The notes beneath the pieces were generated by a model. It made no database searches. It worked only from the letters and a program-made list of their open reading frames with translations, and was not told the DNA's origin. Source: Oceanobacillus sojae (GTDB lineage: Bacteria > Bacillota > Bacilli > Bacillales > Amphibacillaceae). From it: 64,000 nucleotides of DNA. The stretch lies in assembly GCF_900162665.1 (NCBI RefSeq), contig NZ_LT727813.1, forward strand, positions 526,214 through 590,213, read 5' to 3'. Made by a program: the position numbers and the translations under genes. Each line of letters begins with the position of its first letter. The first letter of the stretch is position 1. This document shows positions 18,116-27,694 of this stretch, piece by piece.

Positions 18116-18982
18116 ATGAAAACATATACGTATAAGATAACCAATGACTGTGAAATAAAAGGTACACTTCATGAAACAGTCAAAAAACACGCACCTCTGC
18201 TCATGTATATTCATGGAGGCGGATTAATATGGGGTGCCAAAGACGATTTGGATAAAAAACAGATTGCGTTGTATACTGATGCCGGTTTTAATGTATTTTC
18301 CATCGATTATCGGCTGGCTCCGGAAACAAAGCTGCCGGAAATTATAGAAGATATACGCGATGCCATTATCTGGCTGACTGAGGAAGGAAACCGGCAATTT
18401 GACTTTGATATGGAGAACATTGCCGTCATTGGATCTTCTGCTGGTGCTTATCTGGCATTAATGACTGGCACACTGGCAATCCGCCCCAAAGCAATTGTTT
18501 CCTTCTATGGCTACGGAGACATTACGGGAGACTGGTATACTGAGCCCAGCCCCCATTTTACAAAAATGCCTTCAGCCCCGGAAATGCTTGCCAATCAATT
18601 AATTATGGATAAGCAGATAGCCTTCTCTCCTATTGAAAAAAGATATGCCATCTATCTTTATTGCCGGCAGCAGGGGAAATGGATCGATTATGTAACCGGC
18701 AAAAGCTCCAATGAGGATTTATCTTCCTTAAAGGAGTACTGTCCTGCCCATCTCGCGGACAGTAACTATCCTCCAACCCTGCTTTTGCATGGTGATCAGG
18801 ATGAGGATGTACCATATCAGGAATCAGTTAATATGAAGCAGGTATTGGAAGAGGCGGGTGTCGTTAACCAATTGATTAGTATATCCAATGGAAAACATTC
18901 TTTTGATCAGAACATGGAAGATCCACAAGTCATTCAGGCTTTTGAAAAAGTAATTCAATTTCTGAAACAGCAGCTTGATTAA
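18116..18982 (+). CDS. Alpha/beta hydrolase, esterase/lipase-like
   Basis: A 288-aa cytosolic hydrolase of the HSL/BD-FAE type. Oxyanion-hole motif HGGG in MYIHGGGLIWG, nucleophile elbow GSSAG (Ser), acid Asp in LLHGDQDEDVPYQ and catalytic His in NGKHSFDQ complete the triad. A GTG nine bases upstream could also start translation, but the ATG has AAGTGAG better placed. It has its own promoter and terminator, so it is monocistronic. Its preferred ester is unknown. Confidence 0.88.
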   Translation: MKTYTYKITNDCEIKGTLHETVKKHAPLLMYIHGGGLIWGAKDDLDKKQIALYTDAGFNVFSIDYRLAPETKLPEIIEDIRDAIIWLTEEGNRQFDFDMENIAVIGSSAGAYLALMTGTLAIRPKAIVSFYGYGDITGDWYTEPSPHFTKMPSAPEMLANQLIMDKQIAFSPIEKRYAIYLYCRQQGKWIDYVTGKSSNEDLSSLKEYCPAHLADSNYPPTLLLHGDQDEDVPYQESVNMKQVLEEAGVVNQLISISNGKHSFDQNMEDPQVIQAFEKVIQFLKQQLD

Positions 18983-19012
18983 TTTTTTACAAAGAATATA
19001 ATAGCTCCACAG

Positions 19013-19061
19013 AAAAAGCAGGAAAGCACTTATCTTCAAATAGTGTGCTTCCTGCTTTTTT
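19013..19061 (+). terminator. Terminator after alpha/beta hydrolase
   Basis: A long stem (AAAAAGCAGGAAAGCAC with GTGCTTCCTGCTTTTT, one bulged base) is followed by six T. Confidence 0.85.
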
Positions 19062-19094
19062 GTTTAAATTATCTTACTGTTGTTGAAATCGAGA

Positions 19095-19345
19095 TTGCGT
19101 ATAGCTCCGCTCCGACCAACCACTACGCTTTCCGACGTACAGGACGTACTAGTGCAGACGTTGCAACAACTCTTTTCGATGGGGTGAGTAATCGCAACCC
19201 CAGGACGTTGCGATCTTAGTCTGCCATGGGGACGGCTTCAGCTAACTTGAAAAGAAAACCGCTTTTCAAGTGGATCTTCAGCTCGCCCCACCGGAAACAT
19301 TTGTACGTCGAAAGCAAAACGGTCCGCCGTAGCGGTAGCCTTACA
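19095..19345. repeat. GC-richer palindromic intergenic repeat element
   Basis: A gene-free block of about 250 bases, richer in GC than its surroundings and built from nested inverted repeats: outer GCTTTCCGACGTAC (19127-19140) against GTACGTCGAAAGC (19303-19315), and inner CTTGAAAAG (19246-19254) against CTTTTCAAG (19262-19270). It also contains GGGGTGAGTAATCGCA (19181-19196), a 16-mer that recurs twice in one-base-variant form at 32243 and 32271. It looks like one member of the multi-copy palindromic intergenic elements common in Bacillaceae; I see no protein coding in it. Its boundaries are approximate. Confidence 0.6.
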
Positions 19346-19464
19346 CGTTACCTTCTTTTTCTAGATTGAGTTTATGCTTTATCAAGAGATAGGTGGAAGG
19401 AACGATCAACACAGGTCCCAGTGATAAGCAAGTTATTTTTTAGGTGCGAAAGTTGAATTAACAT

Positions 19465-19508
19465 AAAAAAAGAGCAGTCTGTATTCGTTTTATCTGAATA
19501 GACTGCTC
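19465..19508 (-). terminator. Terminator of pucG
   Basis: Minus-strand stem GAGCAGTC/GACTGCTC with further inner pairing is followed by seven T, 78 bases beyond the pucG stop. Confidence 0.88.
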
Positions 19509-19585
19509 CGTGTTCAAATTTTATTCGAAACTAATTTCAACATAAATTTGCTTGTTTTTTACTACTCCTCTTTCTGTGTAAAAAG

Positions 19586-20815
19586 TTATTCGGCTGACTC
19601 ATATATATCAAGAGCGGCTTGCAGTCCTTTCCCGGAATTCAGCTGAGCTCCATGACGAATTAATACACCTTCCAGTGCCGAAATGACAAATAATACATTT
19701 TCCTTTCGGCAGCTGAAGCCCATCGTACCAATACGCCAGATTTTCCCATGTAAAGGACCAAAGGAACTCGCAATTTCGATTCCAAATTGCTCAAGAAGCT
19801 TCGCCCTGACAGAATCGCCATCAATACCATCCGGAATTTTTATACAAGTTACCATTGGCAGCTTCCAGGCAACATCATTAAATAACTCCAGCCCCATTGC
19901 TTTAATCCCTTCCATCAGAGCTTTTTCATGGAGTTTATGCCGCTCAAAACGAGTTTCAAGTCCTTCCTGCAAGACAATTCTTACGCCTTCCCGCAAACCA
20001 TAAAGCATGGTGGTTGCCTCTGTATGATGATTCAGTCTTCTCGAGCCCCAATAATCCTGCAGCTGACTTAAATCAAAATAATTACTTTGAATTGGCTCTC
20101 CTGTATTAACATGATCCTCCGCAGTAGCAATTCCTTTTTCCACCTTTTTTCTGGTCGAAAGAATATGTTCAACCCGTTCATTATAAGTGATTGGTGCCAT
20201 CCCCGATGGGACCGACAGACATTTCTGGGTGCCTCCAATAACAGCATCCAGCTGCCATTCGTCCACTTTCACAGGTGTACCGCCTATTGTTGCAACAGCA
20301 TCCACGATACATAACACATCTGCTTCCCGGCAGGCCGGTCCAATCCGATCCAGAGGCTGCATACATCCTGTAGAGGTTTCTCCATGTACAATAGCGAGTA
20401 CTTTGGGGTTTACTTTTTTCATCTCTTCAATAATCACTTCCTGGTCAAAAACCTCTCCCCACTCACAGTGGATTGTGTGTACCTCAGCCCTGTTTCTTTC
20501 AACAATTTCAGTCAGTAAATGACCAAACCTTCCAAATATAGGAATAAGCACTTTATCCCCAGGCTCAATGACACTGCTTAACAAAGCTTCTATCCCGGAA
20601 CGTGATGTTCCATCTATTGGAAAAGCCCATTTATTCTTTGTTTGAAAAACTTCCCGAAGCATGTCCATTGTCTCATTCATCATTTCTGTAAAAGCAGGAT
20701 CAAATTGTCCAAGAATCGGTGTACTCATTGCACGAAGTACTCTTGGATCAACCTCAACCGGACCCGGTGTCATAATCGTTCGTAAAGGAGTATTAATTTC
20801 TTGATAACTTTTCAT
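19586..20815 (-). CDS. pucG: (S)-ureidoglycine--glyoxylate aminotransferase
   Basis: A 409-aa class V PLP aminotransferase of the PucG group. In B. subtilis PucG moves the amino group of (S)-ureidoglycine to glyoxylate, giving oxalurate and glycine. Visible features: TPGPVEVDPRVLRAM at the start, DGTSRSG near residue 69, HGETSTG, the VDAVATIGG Asp that contacts the cofactor, and the PLP Lys in GGTQKCLSVP. It has its own terminator and a good RBS (TTGGAGGA), and it is separated from the ureide operon by the terminator at 21206. With AllE and AllD encoded nearby, it offers a second route from ureidoglycine to oxalurate. Related alanine-glyoxylate aminotransferases are the main alternative. Confidence 0.85.
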   Translation of the reverse strand: MKSYQEINTPLRTIMTPGPVEVDPRVLRAMSTPILGQFDPAFTEMMNETMDMLREVFQTKNKWAFPIDGTSRSGIEALLSSVIEPGDKVLIPIFGRFGHLLTEIVERNRAEVHTIHCEWGEVFDQEVIIEEMKKVNPKVLAIVHGETSTGCMQPLDRIGPACREADVLCIVDAVATIGGTPVKVDEWQLDAVIGGTQKCLSVPSGMAPITYNERVEHILSTRKKVEKGIATAEDHVNTGEPIQSNYFDLSQLQDYWGSRRLNHHTEATTMLYGLREGVRIVLQEGLETRFERHKLHEKALMEGIKAMGLELFNDVAWKLPMVTCIKIPDGIDGDSVRAKLLEQFGIEIASSFGPLHGKIWRIGTMGFSCRKENVLFVISALEGVLIRHGAQLNSGKGLQAALDIYESAE

Positions 20816-21205
20816 TCCCAGTCCTCCAATAAGCTAATTTATTTAATATTTTTCTAAAGCAAATTCATTCTCTGCTCCGATACAGTATCTGTTTCCATTG
20901 ATTTGATGGGAATCCCAAATATACTGGTCCGTTATAGTATCGTCTATAATAACATAAGCATCTGTCTACTTTCCACTTTCACTTACAATACCAACACCCG
21001 AACTCATCTTTATTACGCTTTGATTTTTCTAAGCAGCAACCAGATTATTTTAGATTTTCAATTAAAATCTACGTATCTTGTATTCATTTTTGTTAATTAA
21101 TGTGATATTAATTGACATGTACATGCATAGTTTCATTTTAAAACAACCATTTCCTCAAAACATGAACATAATTGTAGAACAGCATATGCGTTTTTGGCTA
21201 ATTCA
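20816..21205. other. Non-coding region upstream of pucG
   Basis: An AT-rich stretch that should hold the pucG promoter. No convincing -35/-10 pair, PucR box, riboswitch or small gene was recognised. Confidence 0.5.
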
Positions 21206-21244
21206 ACTAAAAATCAGTGAGGGAAAAAACATCCCTCACTGATT
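21206..21244 (-). terminator. Terminator downstream of the MFS gene
   Basis: The 13-bp perfect stem AATCAGTGAGGGA/TCCCTCACTGATT has a seven-base loop and five T on the minus strand. It lies about 115 bases past the MFS stop. The stretch 21245-21358 between them has no gene. Confidence 0.8.
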
Positions 21245-21358
21245 GAAGATTTTATCAGCGTGCAACTGGCTGTAAGACACCCGTTTCAAGAATTGAGCGT
21301 ATTCGCAAATTCTATGCGAAAGGGAGGGAGTCAGCTTTTACGAAAAATTTGCTGAATG

Positions 21359-22606
21359 TTAAGCTTTAGCTTCTTTACCTGCAGCTGGCAGATGACTTTC
21401 ATCAATTAAAGAACTTGCAATCCATGCGATAATCAGCAAAGCGGCTGCAAAGTAAAACCCAATATTCATACTTCCAGTTGTATCCGTCAGCCACCCCGTA
21501 ATATATGGAGCCAGAATAGAACCTAACATTCCGACAAAATTGTAAAATCCAAAAGCAGTACCTAGGGACTGCTGTGGTGCATTGTTTGCTACAACCGCAA
21601 TTAGTACCGGATTAACGCTGATTTTCCCTACAATTCCGTATACAATAAGTGTGATATACAGAATCGGCATGCTGTCAAAATAAACAATGGAGGCGGTTGA
21701 TAAAATACCAAAAGGCAGCATCATCAGCAATACCGGCTTACGGCGTCCCCACTTATCTGATAGCCAGCTGAAGAATAACGAACCTGGAATTGCTGCCCAT
21801 GGAACAAGCGATGCAACAAAAGCAATATTTCCACCGGTTAAACCGCGTGCTGTTTCCAAATAGTACGGCAACCAGGTAATAATCATAAAGAATCCATAAA
21901 TCGAACAGAAAATAATAATATATGCCAAAATTAAATTTCTATTAAATAGGGAAGAAAACTTAAACGGTTCGGCAGTCTGACTTTGAACTTCTTCACTCGT
22001 TTTTGGTTTGTCCTTGACTACAATTGCCATAGCAATACCGATAATAACGACAGGTACTGCAATAACAAAAAATGGAACTCTCCACCCGAATCCCCATTCC
22101 CCTACAACATAGCTGGAAATATAATAACCAATAGATGTACCAAAAGCCATCCCGGCATTAATTACAGCACTTCCTAATGTTAAACGGTTTTTTGGGATAA
22201 TTTCAGATGATATACCATATTGGGGTCCATAATATACTCCTTGTGCAAGACCAACCATCAGCCAGGCAGAAATAAATAGAAAGAATGTAGGCATCATCCC
22301 AGTGACTGCTGCAAGTGATCCAAATAGAATTACTCCGGGAACAAGTACCCGTTTTTTTCCAATTTTATCTCCTAATATTCCAGCCGGAACATTCATAGCT
22401 GCATAGCCGATAAAAAAGATACTCGAGATTAATCCAAGCTGTGCCTTACTTAATGAAAATGCTGATTCAATATCACCCATTATCGGGTTTAATATAGTTC
22501 TTGTTGCATATAGTGCTACCCAGCCAAAGAAAAACACGATAACAACTTTTCCCCAATAAGGAATCAATGGCTTTTTTTTGTTGGTTGTATTTACCTTATT
22601 ATCCAT
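21359..22606 (-). CDS. MFS transporter of the ureide island, first copy
   Basis: A 415-aa, 12-helix major facilitator. Motif A (GILGDKIGKKRVLVPG, about residues 77-92) is intact. It is clearly paralogous to the carrier at 34297: both start with a K-rich tail, share FGWVALYATRTILNPI/LGWVAIWIYRTILTPI, and have the same motif-A sequence. It lies downstream of arcC on the same strand (339-base gap with a hairpin between) and has RBS AAAGGA. Context suggests uptake of a ureide such as allantoin, allantoate or ureidoglycolate, or export of a product such as oxamate. The substrate is not proven by sequence. Confidence 0.82.
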   Translation of the reverse strand: MDNKVNTTNKKKPLIPYWGKVVIVFFFGWVALYATRTILNPIMGDIESAFSLSKAQLGLISSIFFIGYAAMNVPAGILGDKIGKKRVLVPGVILFGSLAAVTGMMPTFFLFISAWLMVGLAQGVYYGPQYGISSEIIPKNRLTLGSAVINAGMAFGTSIGYYISSYVVGEWGFGWRVPFFVIAVPVVIIGIAMAIVVKDKPKTSEEVQSQTAEPFKFSSLFNRNLILAYIIIFCSIYGFFMIITWLPYYLETARGLTGGNIAFVASLVPWAAIPGSLFFSWLSDKWGRRKPVLLMMLPFGILSTASIVYFDSMPILYITLIVYGIVGKISVNPVLIAVVANNAPQQSLGTAFGFYNFVGMLGSILAPYITGWLTDTTGSMNIGFYFAAALLIIAWIASSLIDESHLPAAGKEAKA

Positions 22607-22889
22607 TTTATTAGTCCTTTCAATTTTACGCTCTTTTTATTCAATATATAATTTCCATCTAAATCAAATACGTTCCTTTATTCCGATGTGTTTTTGAAAT
22701 CAATAGTATAGTAACACAAAAAACAATGTACAAATAATAAATAAAGTATTCTGAAAATAAAAGTTCTATTTCATTATCATAATTAGTGCTCAAATAAAAG
22801 CAAAATAGAACTCAGCCGGTTAAAATTAATGCGTTTTGAAACTGCATTTCTTTCCTGTTCTATCAAAAAATATGGGTATTCATCCTTTT

Positions 22890-22928
22890 TAAAAGGAGGG
22901 AGGATTTTAATGCTTCGCCCTCCCTCTA
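22890..22928 (-). terminator. Probable terminator after arcC
   Basis: Minus-strand arms GAGGGAGG/CCTCCCTC are followed by CTTTT only, 20 bases after the arcC stop. The weak T-run suggests partial readthrough into the MFS gene. Confidence 0.5.
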
Positions 22929-22945
22929 AGCATAGACAGATTTCC

Positions 22946-23878
22946 TTATTTTGTGATACGTGTGCCTGCTTTGCCTTCTAAAGCATCCACTGCCTGATCC
23001 AGAGAGCAAATAATTGCTTCTTTACCTGCCTTGGCCATTTCTATTCCTGCTTGTATTTTAGGAAGCATACTGCCAGCAGGGAATTGCCCTTCTGCTACGT
23101 ATTGCTCTGCCTCTTCTATAGTAACCTGACTCAGTTTTTGCTCATTCTCTTTGCCAAAGTTGATATATACATTCGGTACATCTGTTAACATCATAAAGAC
23201 ATCTGCATTCACCTGTTGTGCAAGCTTTAATCCGGAACGGTCTTTATCAATCACTGCCTCAACACCATGTATTTGGCCGTTATCGTCCCGATACACAGGT
23301 ATACCGCCGCCGCCAGATGAGATGACAATAGTCTCATCGATTAAACGTCTAATTTCGTCAATTCCATGTATTTCTTTTGGTTCGGGAGAGGGTACAACCC
23401 GTCTATAGCCGCGTCCCGCATCTTCTGCCATTGTAAATCCTTGGGCTTCCATACTTTTTGCTTCTTCTTCCGAGAAAAATACACCGATTGGTTTTGTCGG
23501 GTTTTCAAATGCTTTATCGTTTTTATCTACTTCGACCATTGTTAATAATGTAGCTACGTTTGCAGCAATACCCCGCTCTTTGATATGATTTTTCAAAGAT
23601 TTTTCCAGCATATAGCCAATAAACCCTTGGGATTCTGCATTACATACATCAATTGGAAACGGATCTATTACATCTTTAGCCGCTTCATTCTGCACAATAA
23701 TATTTCCTACCTGAGGACCATTTCCGTGTGTAATGACAATATTGTGGCCCGCTTCTCTGATTTCAATCATATGACCTGTTGCTGATATAACATTGTTTAA
23801 TTGATTTGTATAGGTTGCTTCTTGCTTCGGCTGTAAAATTGCATTACCTCCTAATGCAATTACGACACTTTTACCCAT
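22946..23878 (-). CDS. arcC: Carbamate kinase
   Basis: A 310-aa amino-acid-kinase-fold enzyme that makes ATP from carbamoyl phosphate and ADP, releasing ammonia and CO2. Family signatures: VIALGGNAIL at the N-terminus, THGNGPQVG at about residue 50, SSGGGGIPV, and AVIDKDR in the ADP site. It directly follows allH (gap of a few bases, RBS AAGGAG). It is therefore the energy-conserving last step of the oxalurate branch, the role played by YbcF (AllK) in E. coli, not an arginine deiminase enzyme; no arcA or argF is near. Confidence 0.95.
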   Translation of the reverse strand: MGKSVVIALGGNAILQPKQEATYTNQLNNVISATGHMIEIREAGHNIVITHGNGPQVGNIIVQNEAAKDVIDPFPIDVCNAESQGFIGYMLEKSLKNHIKERGIAANVATLLTMVEVDKNDKAFENPTKPIGVFFSEEEAKSMEAQGFTMAEDAGRGYRRVVPSPEPKEIHGIDEIRRLIDETIVISSGGGGIPVYRDDNGQIHGVEAVIDKDRSGLKLAQQVNADVFMMLTDVPNVYINFGKENEQKLSQVTIEEAEQYVAEGQFPAGSMLPKIQAGIEMAKAGKEAIICSLDQAVDALEGKAGTRITK

Positions 23879-23882
23879 TCTT

Positions 23883-24656
23883 TCACTCCTTATTTAAAGC
23901 CATCCAAATTCCATATAGTGTATCTTTTCCAGAAGAAGAGCCTACTTTCATAAGACTTTTCAAACTTTCTAAAGATGAATCATGTTGCAATTGTGTAATC
24001 TTTGAACTAAATAAACCTTCCAGAGCACAGGTTAAAAAACGCTTGCTGACAATCGTTGTTAAAGGTTCTTCAATCAGTTTCCCCAAGGTTTTGAGATGAT
24101 TTGACGCGATAAAGGGATTAATAAAATGCCCATACAATATACCGACCAATATATCATCACCTGTTGGAGTTAACCCTTGTCCCCGTCCAATAAAGTACCT
24201 GAATTCATCTTCCAGATTTCCAGAAGCGTCCTGCAATTTACAAATTAATTCAGATACACGAATTGATTCAAAATCAGTGGATTCATACGATTCAAATGAA
24301 ATTTGCTGCATATTTTCTTTTAATATATTTATGTTGGCATGTTCAAAATCTGTATTTAAGGGAAGTATCTTTGTATTATCGAACTTGATATCCAAGCGGT
24401 TATGGGAAAGATGTTTATTGCGGACAATGAAGGTATCTCCTGCTTCAATTTCTGCTTTTGCCTTTTGCTTCGTTTGTGGATCCAGCAAAATTCCAAATGG
24501 AAAGGTTCCATTTTCATCTGTACCTAGGAATATCAATTCCTCATTGCAATCAATGATATTCCATCCCTTTTCAAAAATACTGTGAATTGTAAATTTTTTT
24601 CCTTCAATTAAGAGCTCGAGTGCGACTGAACCAATCGCACTCGTCTCTAAAATCAT
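23883..24656 (-). CDS. allH: DUF2877 protein, oxamate carbamoyltransferase subunit (YlbF-like)
   Basis: A 257-aa protein of the DUF2877 family (E. coli YlbF, renamed AllH). The family mark GRGQGLTPTGDD occurs in the C-terminal third, followed by LVGILYG. In E. coli AllF, AllG and AllH together form the oxamate carbamoyltransferase that converts oxalurate and phosphate to oxamate and carbamoyl phosphate. The start overlaps the allG stop (ATGA), and arcC follows at once, reproducing the fdrA-ylbE-ylbF-ybcF order. This subunit diverges most between species, so the assignment rests on the motif plus gene order. Confidence 0.85.
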   Translation of the reverse strand: MILETSAIGSVALELLIEGKKFTIHSIFEKGWNIIDCNEELIFLGTDENGTFPFGILLDPQTKQKAKAEIEAGDTFIVRNKHLSHNRLDIKFDNTKILPLNTDFEHANINILKENMQQISFESYESTDFESIRVSELICKLQDASGNLEDEFRYFIGRGQGLTPTGDDILVGILYGHFINPFIASNHLKTLGKLIEEPLTTIVSKRFLTCALEGLFSSKITQLQHDSSLESLKSLMKVGSSSGKDTLYGIWMALNKE

Positions 24657-25918
24657 TCTTTAAAACCTAATTTTTCAGCATAAGCCGTGATTGCTTTTTC
24701 AAAACATTCAATTGGAGGGTTAACTGTACCAGCACCAATTTGTCCATAGCCAGCAATTTTATGTGCAATACCAGTGTTAATTACCGGTGTTATACCAGTT
24801 TCAACAACTTTTCTTGCATCAAGACCTAAGCACGCACCTTTGAAATCCCATGTTGGAATTGCAAAGTTCGGATTTTCACCAATATAAATTTCAGTCATTT
24901 GATTACTTGTTTCAAGCGCATCATTAAATCCGCCGGAACCAACAAATCGTGTTACTGCAGGAGCAGCAATCATGGCTACCCCGCCTACACCCATTGTTTC
25001 TGTAATGGCAGAATCACCAATATCTGTGTTGGCATCTTCTGCTGAATAACCAGTGAAATACAATCCCTGTGGTGTATTAACAGGAGCGGTAAACCACTCG
25101 TCACCCATACCAGCAATACGAATGCCGAAATTTTCACCGTTACGGCACATAGCGGTAACAACTGTACCATGCCCAATAGTTGCTGCAGCATCCATCATTG
25201 CTTTTCCGGTTGCCATTGCAACATTTAAGAAAAATTGATCGGTGTCAGCTAAAAATTGAATAACTTCCGTACGTTTTTCTTTTTCAACATCTTCTAATGC
25301 TGAAATGATTGGGGCTACTTCTTTCAAAAATGCAAGGGACGCTGCAATATTACGCTGGTGAAATTCATCGCCCATTGCAATAGCTTTAGCAATTAATACA
25401 TTGACGTTTAAGCCGCCTTCCATTGCTTTTAATGCTTTGCTTAATACAGGACCAAGCACATCTTTCATCCAGTGCAGACGATTGATTACCTGCTCATTGT
25501 ATGCGCCAAAACGCAATACAGCCCCAATACCTTCGTTCATTTGACAATAAGCTTCGTTTCCATTCTCTTTGTTGACAACAACAAGAACCGGCATGTTAGG
25601 TGACGTAATACCGCCCATTGGTCCAACTGCATTCACATGATGACATGGAATGAATGTGATCTTATTGTTTTCAAGAAGTTCACGTGCTCCTTCTTCATCT
25701 TCTGCCCATCCTTCAAAAAGGATTGCTCCCACACAAGAACCTTGCATTGGATCTGTCATATTTTCATATTTAATCGGAGGCCCCGCATGTAATAATACAT
25801 GCTCTTCTAATTCAGGAATCACAGACTTGGCAGGCACAACATCCGTTAAAAATGGTGCAGCTGCTATTATCTTTTGGTTAACAGCTTCGTTGGCTTCGTT
25901 TATTGTTTTGTAACCCAT
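24653..25918 (-). CDS. allG: DUF1116 protein, oxamate carbamoyltransferase subunit (YlbE-like)
   Basis: A 421-aa protein of the YlbE/DUF1116 family (AllG). Recognisable segments: LLHAGPPI and GAILFEGWA near the N-terminus, HHVNAVGPMGGITSPNMPV, TAMCRNGENFGIRI, and GDSAITETMGVGG. It is thought to be a core subunit of the FdrA/YlbE/YlbF carbamoyltransferase. The ATG at 25918 was chosen: GGAGAT lies ten bases before it, whereas the in-frame ATG at 25939 precedes that RBS and has none of its own. It begins one base after the fdrA stop, so it is translationally coupled. Confidence 0.88.
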   Translation of the reverse strand: MGYKTINEANEAVNQKIIAAAPFLTDVVPAKSVIPELEEHVLLHAGPPIKYENMTDPMQGSCVGAILFEGWAEDEEGARELLENNKITFIPCHHVNAVGPMGGITSPNMPVLVVVNKENGNEAYCQMNEGIGAVLRFGAYNEQVINRLHWMKDVLGPVLSKALKAMEGGLNVNVLIAKAIAMGDEFHQRNIAASLAFLKEVAPIISALEDVEKEKRTEVIQFLADTDQFFLNVAMATGKAMMDAAATIGHGTVVTAMCRNGENFGIRIAGMGDEWFTAPVNTPQGLYFTGYSAEDANTDIGDSAITETMGVGGVAMIAAPAVTRFVGSGGFNDALETSNQMTEIYIGENPNFAIPTWDFKGACLGLDARKVVETGITPVINTGIAHKIAGYGQIGAGTVNPPIECFEKAITAYAEKLGFKE

Positions 25919-25919
25919 A

Positions 25920-27677
25920 TTAGATCTTATCTCCTTCATAATAGTTTAGGAATTGAAGTACTTTCATTAATTTTTCATCGCCGCCGGCAATTGGGCGCCA
26001 GTTAAATTGAACACATTCTGATCCGCTGCTTTGAACAGCTTCTGTGAAGCTTTTCAGTCCAATATTGATAACACTTGGTTTTGTATTGATCAGAGACATA
26101 ATTTTTTCATCTACTGACAAGTCTTCTTTTGTATGGTCAAATGTTTGTACATCAACAACAGGCTGTTCCACTTTGCCGCCTACAAGATTAATGGCTGTAC
26201 GTACCATTTGATCGTTTGTTTCACAAATAATAGCGCCACTTTCTCTTAAGGTTTCAACTTGTTTATCATAACCCTGAGGATCCTGCTCTGTACCTACAAC
26301 TGTCGCAAGTACAGCAAGCTCACGGCCATCTTGACGCGCATTTTCTAAAACACGTTTAATGGTTGGTGCTAATTCATTCGCCATATCATCATGACTGCCA
26401 TAACCAATTACGTTATCAATCATGATTACCGCTGTTTCAGGATCGTTTCCGGATGTCTCTAGCATCTCAATACGTTTTTCCGGATCAATCATTGGATGCG
26501 GCTTTCCTTGGGTATAAATATCATCACCTAAGTCAATAATTTCATGATGTTTTGTTTTTAGGATATAAGCTTCTTTTTTCTCTTCAGGTACTTCATCTTC
26601 GAATGCTGCTTTTACTAATACAGCTGCTTCGTACGCTAATGTACCGCCTGAGTAATAACCTTTAATACCCACTTGTGAATCTTTTAACGCCACGTTTACA
26701 TCTTCTTTTACTTTTGGTTCGAAATTTGGTTTCTCACCATTAGATAATTGAACAGACACAACCGCTGCTTCTTCAAGCGTATATGCATGATAAATATTCT
26801 CTTCCTGATAAGCTGGCTTATCTCCTAAGAATAACGTAACAACCGGTTTTTCAATATTTCTTAAAACGTTTAATACTTTTTCCTGTACTTCTTTTGCAGG
26901 CGGCTTAGAAATTACTGTAATCACTTTAACTTTTGGATCTTCATTTAAGGCTTTAATACTGTCTAAAGCTGTGATTGCACCAACCTCTGTAGATAAATCA
27001 CGGCCGCCGGTACCAATAGCATTGGTTACACCTTTGCCATAACGGTCAATGATAGTTGTTACTTCCTGGATACCTGTACCTGATGCTCCGACAACGCCAA
27101 TATCCCCTTCTTTTACGATATTGGTAAACGCCAGAGGCAAGCCGTGAATAATTCCAGTACCACAGTCAGGACCCATCACCAACAGGCCTTTTTCATGTGC
27201 CATTTGTTTCAATTTAACTTCGTCTTCTTTAGCTACGTTATCACTGAACATGAATACGTGCAGTCCTTCATTCAACGCATTTTCTGCTTCCATTGCTGCG
27301 TATTGACCAGGAATCGAGATTAATGCCAGGTTAGGGTTGTTAGCAAGCTCCAATGCACGCTTCCAGTTATGAGCTTCCTGATCTTTAGATGCATCCTGTG
27401 AACCGGACTCCCCTTTTAACGCTGCTTCTACTTCTTCTTTTACTTCTGTTACTTTTTCTTCCTGTTCTGCATCTACAACGATGACAATATCATTCGGTTT
27501 TGCTTTTTCCAGTTCATCTGTGCCTAAGCCGGATGACTTAAATATATCTTTGTTAGCTGGCGTTCCCATCATGATGGATACTTTGTTTACGCCATCCATT
27601 GCAGATAACTTGTTTGATAAAAGCATTAACACGATAGAATCTTGATAAGTGTTTTCTTTTATAATTGTATATAACAT
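25920..27677 (-). CDS. fdrA: FdrA, oxamate carbamoyltransferase subunit with succinyl-CoA-synthetase-like fold
   Basis: A 585-aa FdrA (AllF). The N-terminal domain has the YQDSIVLMLLSNKLSAMDGV opening typical of FdrA. The central CoA-binding/Rossmann-like region carries MGPDCGTGI and GVVGASGTGIQEVT, with the ligase-like GGRDLS. The C-terminal ATP-grasp-like part includes GYGSHDDMA. The family was long called acyl-CoA synthetase, but the E. coli complex was shown to phosphorolyse oxalurate. RBS ATGGAGG. A Lys/Glu-rich linker (residues 66-105, EEKVTEVKEEVEAALKGESG) separates the first two domains. It lies between allD2 and allG in the operon. Confidence 0.9.
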   Translation of the reverse strand: MLYTIIKENTYQDSIVLMLLSNKLSAMDGVNKVSIMMGTPANKDIFKSSGLGTDELEKAKPNDIVIVVDAEQEEKVTEVKEEVEAALKGESGSQDASKDQEAHNWKRALELANNPNLALISIPGQYAAMEAENALNEGLHVFMFSDNVAKEDEVKLKQMAHEKGLLVMGPDCGTGIIHGLPLAFTNIVKEGDIGVVGASGTGIQEVTTIIDRYGKGVTNAIGTGGRDLSTEVGAITALDSIKALNEDPKVKVITVISKPPAKEVQEKVLNVLRNIEKPVVTLFLGDKPAYQEENIYHAYTLEEAAVVSVQLSNGEKPNFEPKVKEDVNVALKDSQVGIKGYYSGGTLAYEAAVLVKAAFEDEVPEEKKEAYILKTKHHEIIDLGDDIYTQGKPHPMIDPEKRIEMLETSGNDPETAVIMIDNVIGYGSHDDMANELAPTIKRVLENARQDGRELAVLATVVGTEQDPQGYDKQVETLRESGAIICETNDQMVRTAINLVGGKVEQPVVDVQTFDHTKEDLSVDEKIMSLINTKPSVINIGLKSFTEAVQSSGSECVQFNWRPIAGGDEKLMKVLQFLNYYEGDKI

Positions 27678-27694
27678 AATATGCCTCCATTTTA